A stretch of 64,000 bases of DNA from Methylobacter sp. S3L5C. Lineage in GTDB: Bacteria; Pseudomonadota; Gammaproteobacteria; Methylococcales; Methylomonadaceae. Every line of letters starts with the position of its first letter. Position 1 is the first letter of the stretch. The notes under the pieces were generated by a model. It saw only the letters and a list, made by a program, of their open reading frames with translations, was not told the DNA's origin and did no database searches. Where the stretch lies: contig NZ_CP076024.1 in NCBI RefSeq assembly GCF_022788635.1, positions 2,976,001-3,040,000 on the forward strand. Direction: 5' to 3'. The translations under genes and the position numbers were made by a program. Shown in pieces: positions 57,224 through 64,000 of this stretch.

Positions 57224-58511
57224 CCTGCATAGCCGTCGTTAAGATCGGTATTAATTTGGCAGGACCTGTTTCAGGCATCGCTATCCAATACAACAAGAAA
57301 GCGATTAACGCAATACCCGAGAGAAACAAGAAGGCCGCATCAAAGCCTGCCGAATCGACGATCAGACCCGCCACCATATGGCTCATTGCAGCGCCCAAGC
57401 TCCAGCATGTTGAGAGCACACCAAGAGCGAAGCCATAATGTCCGGTTCCTTTGGTAAGGTCGGCAACCACAATAAAAAACAGGGCGCCAAAAATACCGGC
57501 ACCGATACCGTCAAGAACTTGTATCGACACCAAAAAAATCGGATCTTGTGAAAACGTATAAAGCAAACCGCGGAGAGGCAGTACGGCAAAACCCACCAGA
57601 AAAAATGCTTTGCGCCCCCAAATATCGGCTTTACTGCCGACCAACATCGCGGTGGGAATCATGACAATTTGTGCCGTGATAATGCAGGCTGCCATAACCA
57701 GACTCTCGGAACCGGGTTGACTTTGTGCAAGCTCTTGGCCCAACATGGGTAACATTGCCGCATTGGCAAAATGGAACAGGGTGATTAAAGCGGCAAAGAT
57801 TTGCAATGGCTTGCTCTGAAACAATTCACGCAGGCTCACCGGTTGTTGGTTATGATCATGTTCCTCCATGCCACGCGCCTTATCGTTGTCGATTGCCGTA
57901 GCCTTTATGCTCAATACGGCCACTATGCTGAAAACCGCTGCCAGGGCAACCAACCATAACATCGCTTCTTGAGCCAGTGCCCAACCAGCGACACCCGCCA
58001 GCAGAGCCGTGACTACATTACCGGCATGATTAAACGCTTCATTACGCCCGATCCTATAAGTAATGGCCCGAGAACCGACCAGGCCCAAAGAAATAGCCGC
58101 GATAGCAGAGGGTAACAAGGCATCGGCGACACCAATCACCGTTTGGGCGACAGCCACCGCCCAAAAACCATGAAACCAGGTGATCAGTAACGAACAGATA
58201 GCAACCACAACTGCCGCACCGACAATAAGACCACGTTTGGATGAGCTCCAATCGATAAGTGCGCCCATGGGGGCTCGTGCCAAAGCGGTTGCCGTGCCAC
58301 CAATCATCATAATGATCCCGATCTGGCCAGAGTCCCAATGTTGGCTGGAAAAAAGGTATATAGCCAAGAAAGGGCCAAGACCGTCTTTAACATCGGCAAT
58401 AAGAAAATTTAGCCAATCGAGAGCAGAGGTACTTTTAATGGTTCGAGTAAATTTTCCGAGAGGGGTATTATTTTGGTCATTAATGGCTGTTGTGGTCATG
58501 GAATAGCTCAC
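57216..58511 (-). CDS. MFS transporter
   Basis: A 431-residue major facilitator with 12 predicted helices. The A-motif region is GTATALARAPMGALIDWSSSKRG in loop 2-3 (the basic residues KRG at its end) and the symmetric half is GSKADIWGRKAFFLVGFAV in loop 8-9. The N-terminal 35 residues are soluble. It overlaps the anion permease gene by 8 bp in the same operon. Unknown substrate; candidates include an efflux or uptake partner for the same anion class. Confidence 0.75.
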   Translation of the reverse strand: MSYSMTTTAINDQNNTPLGKFTRTIKSTSALDWLNFLIADVKDGLGPFLAIYLFSSQHWDSGQIGIIMMIGGTATALARAPMGALIDWSSSKRGLIVGAAVVVAICSLLITWFHGFWAVAVAQTVIGVADALLPSAIAAISLGLVGSRAITYRIGRNEAFNHAGNVVTALLAGVAGWALAQEAMLWLVALAAVFSIVAVLSIKATAIDNDKARGMEEHDHNQQPVSLRELFQSKPLQIFAALITLFHFANAAMLPMLGQELAQSQPGSESLVMAACIITAQIVMIPTAMLVGSKADIWGRKAFFLVGFAVLPLRGLLYTFSQDPIFLVSIQVLDGIGAGIFGALFFIVVADLTKGTGHYGFALGVLSTCWSLGAAMSHMVAGLIVDSAGFDAAFLFLSGIALIAFLLYWIAMPETGPAKLIPILTTAMQDA

Positions 58512-58947
58512 TTGGGTTGGTATTGTTGAGTTGTTACTATTAATCCATTAAAAGCAGTCAAACCGCTTTCTAAAGACCGTTGATGAAGATGTTATCGTTA
58601 TTAGTACTTACCTGTACCAAGTAACGAGACTATCAAAATCTTATTATCATTCTAGCTTTAACTATTGAAGCATTCCGTACGGTGGCGCACATGGAAGCAT
58701 AATGTAGCTACACTTAACCGTACACCTATTTTAAAACAACCCGAAAAATAGGGAATGTGTGTCGAATATGAATCAAGAAAAAACAAAAAATAAAAGTATA
58801 TGCTCGATACTCACGTTTTTAAGCTTAGGAAAACAGCGGATAATCAGGTGACTGTTAGAATCTGATATATTCCAGCAATATGTTAATGCACGAGTTAGCG
58901 CACATTATAAAAACCTTTGTAGTTGATTTAGGTGTAGCGTTAGCTAA
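58512..58947. other. Intergenic region upstream of the MFS gene
   Basis: About 430 AT-rich bp up to the ISAzo13 copy 2 boundary. No gene, hairpin or RNA recognised; the promoter of the MFS/permease pair should lie here. Confidence 0.35.
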
Positions 58948-60274
58948 GGAACGAGCACGAAATAACTTGAGCAACTTATAAAATTGCCGATTCAGGCATG
59001 GCGACATAATTCCATTGCCTCAGATGTTTATCAAATACAATTCGCATTGATTCTTTAAACCCTGCCATAACTTTTCTGCCTGTTTCATAAACCCTATTAA
59101 AAATACAGGCAAAGACTTTTAAGCCTGTTTTTGTTGTTGTTTTTTCTATTAACTCTTTCATAAATAGATGGCTGGTTAAAACCATGCCAGACATGGCGCG
59201 AGTAATATGAGGGAATACCAGATGCTCAATAGGGTTCCATTTAGACGTGTACGGGGGATAATGCGCTATCCTTATTTCAATGCCAATTTTTTCCACTAAT
59301 GCCTGTAAATCCTGCTTGAAAATATAGTGTCTGGAGGAGTTACTACCGCCGCCATCCATTAACATTAAAATGGATGTTGCCAGTGGATAATACTGGATGC
59401 CATAGGTGTACCACCAGTGCCGAATCGAATCACAGGAAAACTCGCTGGTGTCACGACTCGTCCCAATGTTAACGTAGGCTTCGTTGCGGTCTATGTCATA
59501 AAGTGTATGAGGTACGCCTACACCTTCGGCTAATGAAGGAAAATCATGATCAAAAACCTCGATAGTTTTAGTCGTATAGACCTTACCTTCGCGAAACAGA
59601 TCACCTATCAATTCCTTTTTTTTGCTATCCACGCTGAGAACAGGATTGCCCGTAGCCGTATATAAATCCCTAAACTCAGCGATCCGTTCAAACTGGGCGT
59701 TGCGGTTTATATGCCCGCCAGTCGCTTTGTTTTTCAGGGCCTTGCGCTTCACATAACTATTCTGTTTTAATAATTTTCTGACAATATTGCGACTGACTTT
59801 AAAATTCTCTTCAGCCAATAGAGAGCCAATTTTGGCACAGGTCAAATTTGTCCATTTTTTCATTTCATTCATCGGATCACCTGCCGTATGTTCTTTTAAA
59901 ATAGACAAAAATACGTCATTAATATCTGTTTGTTTTTGAATAATTTGTTTTCGGCCACCGCCCGCTTTTCTGTCCCGTCTTTTGGGGATAGTTGCCTTCT
60001 CTTTCAGTTCATTTATCCCGCGTCCAATAGTATTGCGAGAACAGAAAAACAGTTGAGCAATATAACTGATGCCCCCATAAGGAAATTTTGATGCTTCAAC
60101 CCCCGCATACAACCGCTTATCTTTTTCGGATAGGCGGTTGAACACTTCTTGCATTTGTTTTTCAATTTCTATTGGGTAAGCCGGCTGCATTATAAGTTTT
60201 TTTGGCAATGTTTTAGTTCTTTAACTTTACCGCATTACAACGACTACTTGCTCAAGTTATTTCGTGCTCGTTCC
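58948..60274. mobile_element. ISAzo13-family insertion sequence, copy 2
   Basis: 1327 bp with the same perfect 27-bp terminal repeats as copy 1 (58948-58974 and 60248-60274), flanked by TAA (58945-58947, 60275-60277). Same orientation as copy 1 at 4734-6060. Confidence 0.9.
58976..60208 (-). CDS. ISAzo13-family transposase, copy 2
   Basis: A 410-residue transposase, four residues different from copy 1 by inspection (IIQKQTD, PMNEM, LLKQNSY, EFRDLY). Catalytic acidic residues are all present (SVDSKK, LMDGGGSN, NPIEHL). Intact. Confidence 0.9.
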   Translation of the reverse strand: MPKKLIMQPAYPIEIEKQMQEVFNRLSEKDKRLYAGVEASKFPYGGISYIAQLFFCSRNTIGRGINELKEKATIPKRRDRKAGGGRKQIIQKQTDINDVFLSILKEHTAGDPMNEMKKWTNLTCAKIGSLLAEENFKVSRNIVRKLLKQNSYVKRKALKNKATGGHINRNAQFERIAEFRDLYTATGNPVLSVDSKKKELIGDLFREGKVYTTKTIEVFDHDFPSLAEGVGVPHTLYDIDRNEAYVNIGTSRDTSEFSCDSIRHWWYTYGIQYYPLATSILMLMDGGGSNSSRHYIFKQDLQALVEKIGIEIRIAHYPPYTSKWNPIEHLVFPHITRAMSGMVLTSHLFMKELIEKTTTKTGLKVFACIFNRVYETGRKVMAGFKESMRIVFDKHLRQWNYVAMPESAIL

Positions 60275-60760
60275 TAAGCTGTAACCTAAGCAAGGATTTA
60301 CTAATATACAAAAATTTTGGTTGGTTTTTTGTTTGACGGGGATGTCAAAAATATCCACTGACAGTTTACTGATGCTGATTGTCAGGAGAGCATCAGTAGT
60401 TGAAAAAAACCTTATTTAAAGGCTTATTTCAACCGTTAGCATCCTTCCCAATTGTTTTAAGCCCCTTTTGTTTAGCATATCATATTGATTTTACTACTGT
60501 TATTTTTATCGTTAACTTATGGCACAGAAATAGCTTAATTGTGTAAGAGAAGACAATTTAATTTTACTCGAGAGAAGTGACATGAAAAAAACATATCAAT
60601 AAAACAGCTAGAGATGATGACTATTACAAAAGTGGCGTGAATTTTTATGGTTGTATGCTATCCGCTCGTTGTATTTACAGTTGATGCCACCGACAGTGAT
60701 CAATATTGCAGCCGACTATATCGGTCGCTTTGTAAAAGCTATATAACCTAAGGACTCCTG
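60275..60760. other. Intergenic region, possible short relic
   Basis: No intact gene. A short open stretch near 60630-60747 reads REFLWLYAIRSLYLQLMPPT and ends in GRFVKAI; it has no start and might be a remnant. No other feature recognised. Confidence 0.3.
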
Positions 60761-61726
60761 ATGACTTTATCCACAAATATTAACCGTTATCAAGGTGACG
60801 GTTTCAAGGCAAAAAATATGAAAAACATAGTAGGTATATTTATCATAATTTTTTTTATCACGGGATGTGATAGTAAGATTTTTTTAGAAAAAATAGGCTT
60901 GAAAGAAAAAATTAGTACGGTTATTCAAACAAGAAATGAGCTTGTATATTTACCTAATAGTGATGAACCCTTTACAGGTAGCTACGTAACCTATTATTTA
61001 AACGGGCAGAAAAAGACTGCAATAAATTACAAAAACGGGAAAAGAAATGGATTAACTACCGGATGGTATGAAAATGGGCAGAAGGAGAGTGAAACAAACT
61101 TCAAAGAGGGTAAGGAAAATATATTAGCTACCGCGTGGTATGAAAATGGACAGAAAGAGAGTGAGACAAATTTCAAAGAGGGAAAACGAAATGGATTAAC
61201 GACTCTGTGGGACAAAAACGGACATAAAGAAACTGAAAACAATTACAAAGAGGGAAAGGAAAATGGACTAGCCATACTGTGGTATGAAAATGGAAAGAAA
61301 GAGAGTGAAACACTTTACAACGATGGAAAGGAAAATGGATTAGCCACTCTGTGGCATGAAAACGGGCAGAAAGACAGTGAAATAAATTATAAGGATGGGA
61401 AACGAAATGGGTTATCTATTGGATGGTATGAAAACGGTCAGAAAAATAGTGAAATAAACTATCAAGATGGAAAGTTACATGGATTAGCTACCGAGTGGTT
61501 TGAAGATGGCCAGAAAGAGAGTGAAATAAATTACCAAGGTGGGCAGAAAAATGGATTAGCGACCGAATGGTATGAAAATGGCCAGAAAGAGAGTGAAACA
61601 AACTACCAAGACGGGCAAAAGGTAAGCCAAACAAATTACCAAGACGAACAGGAAAGTGGATTAGTTAACGGGCGATATGAAAACGGACCCAAAAAGAATG
61701 AAACAAACGACGGTAATGGAATTTGA
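60761..61726 (+). CDS. MORN/YwqK-like tandem-repeat lipoprotein
   Basis: A 321-residue lipoprotein. The start at 60761 has AAGGA 7 nt upstream; an alternative ATG at 60818 gives a shorter leader. The signal ends in FITGC (lipobox). From about residue 80 the sequence is about ten copies of a 23-residue unit, consensus GLATxWYENGQKESETNY plus KDGK, the MORN-like repeat seen in YwqK-type antitoxin proteins. Beta-strand-rich arrays like this mediate binding, but the partner is unknown. No toxin gene is recognised next to it. It is followed 60-odd bp later by the DUF2490 gene, and the repeats are prone to copy-number change. Confidence 0.7.
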   Translation: MTLSTNINRYQGDGFKAKNMKNIVGIFIIIFFITGCDSKIFLEKIGLKEKISTVIQTRNELVYLPNSDEPFTGSYVTYYLNGQKKTAINYKNGKRNGLTTGWYENGQKESETNFKEGKENILATAWYENGQKESETNFKEGKRNGLTTLWDKNGHKETENNYKEGKENGLAILWYENGKKESETLYNDGKENGLATLWHENGQKDSEINYKDGKRNGLSIGWYENGQKNSEINYQDGKLHGLATEWFEDGQKESEINYQGGQKNGLATEWYENGQKESETNYQDGQKVSQTNYQDEQESGLVNGRYENGPKKNETNDGNGI

Positions 61727-61819
61727 CATAGTTTTGTAGGATTTAAAACCAAAAACAAACCCAGTGCTCTCAATGGTGCTGGATTGGGCTTAGAAGACAG
61801 AAACAGGGTACGCGATATG

Positions 61820-62557
61820 ATGAATGAAAAAATAAAGACAGTAGCAATGACGGTAACGATTCTATGTTCTACATGCATGGTAACGACAGCAGAGTCGTCG
61901 ACCGCGGTGGTACAGGATGATTTGCTTCAGGATGCCGGCGCTTGGGCGCAGGTCGTGGGAGAGGGTAGTCTGAAGGTGGTAGATCCGAGTCTGGAAAAAA
62001 CGCGTATCTGGCTGGAGGGGCAATCTCGTTGGGACGATAACTTTAGTCATTGGTATCAAGGCATGGCACGCGCAGCGGTTGGCTATTCGCTTACTGACCG
62101 CGCAACGATTTGGGCAGGTTACACCTATCTACCCACTCAAAATGTTGGCAAGCACTCGGTCGCTCAGCAAGATGTGTGGCCCGCATTCCGCTATGTCATG
62201 CCGACCAGTCTTGGAACGCTCAGTTTTAGAACCATGATCGAAAGCAATTTCTTACCGGGCAATAATAATGAAGTCAGGGTACGTCCACGGCAGATGATTA
62301 AATTCATGCACCCGTTGGATTTTGATCCGCGCTTGAGCGTGATTGCATGGGATGAGTTCTTCGTGATACTCAATTCGACGCGCTCAGGGGGACAATCCGG
62401 CTTTAATCAAAACCGTGCATTTGCTGGACTTGGCTGGACTTTTAATAAAAACTTCCGGGTCGAAGGTGGATATCTCAATCAGTATCTGGATGATGCGACA
62501 CATACCAATAACACCATGCACCACTTAATGATGGGGTCTTTGTTTGCCAATTTTTAA
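61820..62557 (+). CDS. DUF2490 outer-membrane barrel protein
   Basis: A 245-residue protein; the start at 61820 (MNEKIKTVAMTVTILCSTC) gives a signal peptide cut near TTAESS. The ladder of conserved pieces D...AWAQVVGEGSLKV, RAAVGYSLTDRATIWAGYTY, SFRTMIESNFLPG, RVRPRQMIKF, NQNRAFAGLGW and RVEGGYLNQYLD matches the DUF2490 beta-barrel family, unknown function, often outer-membrane. It ends in FANF with a terminal aromatic. Several earlier in-frame starts exist, so the exact N-terminus is unsure. Confidence 0.75.
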   Translation: MNEKIKTVAMTVTILCSTCMVTTAESSTAVVQDDLLQDAGAWAQVVGEGSLKVVDPSLEKTRIWLEGQSRWDDNFSHWYQGMARAAVGYSLTDRATIWAGYTYLPTQNVGKHSVAQQDVWPAFRYVMPTSLGTLSFRTMIESNFLPGNNNEVRVRPRQMIKFMHPLDFDPRLSVIAWDEFFVILNSTRSGGQSGFNQNRAFAGLGWTFNKNFRVEGGYLNQYLDDATHTNNTMHHLMMGSLFANF

Positions 62558-62895
62558 CTTTATTTGAAAAACTTTTCATCGACTTGCCAGTTTATTAGTA
62601 AGCCATTGAACGATTGGCTGACTACATAGGGGGTTAATGTGCAGTGGAACGAATAACTGTGTTAGCGTCTAACAATACTTCAGGCAGTTATCGTTGTTGA
62701 GTACATTTTTACCTGCTGGAGGTTCCCTAGCCATTTTTTAATCAAATCAAAACTGTTCGAAGTATTGATTAATTGACTCGATTTATAAAGAAATGTGTTA
62801 AGAAGAAAACGCTTCGGACTTCGCTTAATCCGCATTGCCGTTCACTATAATCTTGAATTAGGTACTTTAATGAGTTACATAGGAAGTTTAAATGT
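62558..62895. repeat. Intergenic region carrying a 93-bp MITE
   Basis: A mini-element at 62674-62766 has inverted ends AATACTTCAGGCAGTT (62674-62689) and AACTGTTCGAAGTATT (62751-62766), 13 of 16 positions matching, with no coding capacity. The interior repeats part of the leader of the IS relic at 41548. Nothing else is recognised in this stretch. Confidence 0.55.
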
Positions 62896-63291
62896 GTGTT
62901 TGTCCAGAAAATAAGCTGTAAAATGTATCTTAAAGCACTGCTTCGGTCTTTGTCGCACCGTAATTTTCGCCTTTTTTTTCTTGGACAAGGCATTTCGCTG
63001 ATCGGTACGTGGATGCAGCAAATCGGCATGTCGTGGGTGGTATTCCAGTTGACGGGATCTTCTTTTCAGTTGGGTCTTGTGCTTTTCTGTGGACAGCTTC
63101 CCGCGCTCTTTCTATCTCCGCTGGCAGGCGTATTGGTTGATCGCTGGAACCGCCGTCGATTACTGTTGCTTACCCAAAGCATTGCCATGATTCAGGCATT
63201 TGGGCTGGCTGTTCTTGACATGTCCGGAACGATCGCCGTTTGGCAGATATTGTTGGCCGATTGGGTGAGGTCGCCAACGACTGCTTTGTAG
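62896..63291 (+). pseudogene. MFS transporter N-terminal fragment
   Basis: 131 residues: SLSHRNFRLFFLGQGISLIG, then SWVVFQLTGSSFQLGLVLFC and the A-motif PLAGVLVDRWNRRRLLLL, four helices in all, typical of the N-terminal third of DHA3/EntS-type exporters. The frame ends abruptly at VWQILLADWVRSPTTAL where foreign sequence begins; the other eight helices are absent. A truncated gene, probably nonfunctional. Confidence 0.65.
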
Positions 63292-63693
63292 CACTCCAGT
63301 TCTCAGAATCTGGATTTGACTGACTGACCGCTTTGGAGAAACGCGACAGGCGGGTTTGGGTCGAAACTGCTCATTGAACAAAGAATAGCTCCATTCATTT
63401 TTTTATCAAACTTGGCAGTCCCAGTTCGGCCAACAGCTGCCCGACAGCTACTCCCAACCAGCATCTGCAATATGTGCAATTGCTGTCGTTTAGGCACTTT
63501 TTACTACTAGAGATTTGAAGCGCAACGGTACGAAAAGTAACGGTAGTCTCTAAATTTAGAGTACATAGAACTGACAATTGTCCTATAGTAGCTCGACTAA
63601 TAGATTATTTTCCAAGAATTAGAATGCAAAAAATTTAAAAACTTGAACATCAATTTATAGGTAATATTGAAAAGTCGTACGGCATTAAGTACA
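63292..63693. other. Non-coding stretch with a possible IS end
   Basis: No gene is supported between the truncated MFS and the SCO1 fragment. The sequence AAATTTAAAAACTTGAACAT near 63631-63650 matches, complemented, the left terminus of the IS4-type element at 41776. The GACCGCTTTGGAGAAACG block near 63328 looks like a shared repeat of proteobacterial genomes but I cannot name it. Confidence 0.35.
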
Positions 63694-64000
63694 TTAACCT
63701 GCATTATTTTGTTTCATTATATTATCGTATTCACCGGTGACTGCATCAGGACTTATAAATCCTTCTAACCTAATCCAAGGTTTACCTGCGTATGCTCTCA
63801 TAAAAATAACAGGCGTATGGTTCATCTTGTCACCTCGATAAACATTAAAAGCCTTTTGAATAGCGATACTTGCCTCTCTGGTACCTGTGTAAAAATCCCA
63901 GCCTGATCCTGCACCAAATTTTTTGGCATATTCAGTTAAAGTTGCTGGTGTATCGCTTTCCGGATCAATTGAAATAGATATTAAATGAGCTTTCTTGCCG
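63694..64000 (-). CDS. SCO1/SenC family protein, C-terminal part (5' end outside window)
   Basis: The minus-strand frame from 63999 to a TAA at 63696-63694 encodes KKAHLISISIDPESDTPATL, KFGAGSGWDFYTGTREASIA, then NVYRGDKMNHTPVIFMRAYA and a terminal region. The SISIDPESDTP strand and the NHTPVIF motif (conserved copper-ligand His) are SCO1/SenC signatures; these proteins deliver copper to cytochrome oxidase or act as thioredoxin-like reductants. The N-terminal CxxxC copper site should be upstream beyond 64000. Confidence 0.85.
   Translation of the reverse strand, partial: GKKAHLISISIDPESDTPATLTEYAKKFGAGSGWDFYTGTREASIAIQKAFNVYRGDKMNHTPVIFMRAYAGKPWIRLEGFISPDAVTGEYDNIMKQNNAG

Noticed and set aside
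1-64000. CRISPR array
   Set aside because: No regularly spaced direct repeats with unique spacers were seen; the only regular repeats are the coding repeats at 61027-61726.

Overview
The window looks like an accessory, insertion-sequence-rich region of a moderately AT-rich gammaproteobacterial chromosome. The gene families (a c-type cytochrome cluster with Cyc2-like porin-cytochromes, a sphaeroides-heme-protein-like DUF1924 protein with cytochrome b561, dabAB, an RND system with a CusRS-like regulator, FlhDC) would fit a methanotroph of the Methylococcales or a related iron- or sulfur-oxidising lineage. That placement is inference from family content only; no rRNA or other phylogenetic marker is present.

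Layout. 1-3.6 kb: an flhDC motility-regulator operon on the minus strand, with flhC split by an ISNCY-type element (4-bp target duplication), followed by a STAS-like DUF4325 gene cut by the window edge. 3.6-10.8 kb: an unknown membrane protein, an ISAzo13-type element, an O-antigen-ligase-like gene overlapping a VirK/YbjX gene, a GC-richer DUF2156 gene and an IS3 relic. 10.8-19.7 kb: a complete tripartite RND efflux operon (outer-membrane factor, adaptor, pump) with its own OmpR/CusS-type two-component system and a small beta-barrel gene. 19.7-21.7 kb: second ISNCY copy, inverted relative to the first. 22.3-33.4 kb: a TonB-dependent receptor and then a c-type cytochrome region: two Cyc2-like genes (N-terminal CxxCH plus outer-membrane barrel), a membrane monohaem protein broken near an inserted transposase gene, two small class I cytochromes, a DUF1924/SHP protein and a cytochrome b561. 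This is the best candidate for an under-described system, possibly electron transfer across the outer membrane.

33.8-41.2 kb: an MgtA-type Mg2+ P-type ATPase divergent from a CNNM/CorC gene that carries one in-frame stop, a decayed MltD-like transglycosylase, a Gly-rich exported protein and a glycine-zipper lipoprotein. 41.2-47.5 kb: a nest of mobile DNA. An IS3 element was invaded by a group II intron, whose reverse-transcriptase gene was invaded by a serine-recombinase element (8-bp direct repeats GGGGCGTG at both ends); an IS4-type element truncates the 5' side, and an IS5 end abuts a truncated mtfA. 47.6-52.1 kb: dabB and dabA, a bicarbonate uptake system. 52.4-55.8 kb: a MITE-like element and two decayed transposons. 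55.8-58.5 kb: a translationally coupled MFS and anion-permease pair. 58.9-60.3 kb: second ISAzo13 copy, in direct orientation to the first, so that the two bracket about 53 kb. 60.8-64 kb: a MORN-like repeat lipoprotein, a DUF2490 barrel protein, a 93-bp MITE, a truncated MFS gene, and the 3' part of a SCO1/SenC gene entering from the right edge.

The theme is repeated insertion and gene decay around a few intact functional modules: metal efflux, cytochromes, Mg2+ transport, DIC uptake and anion transport.
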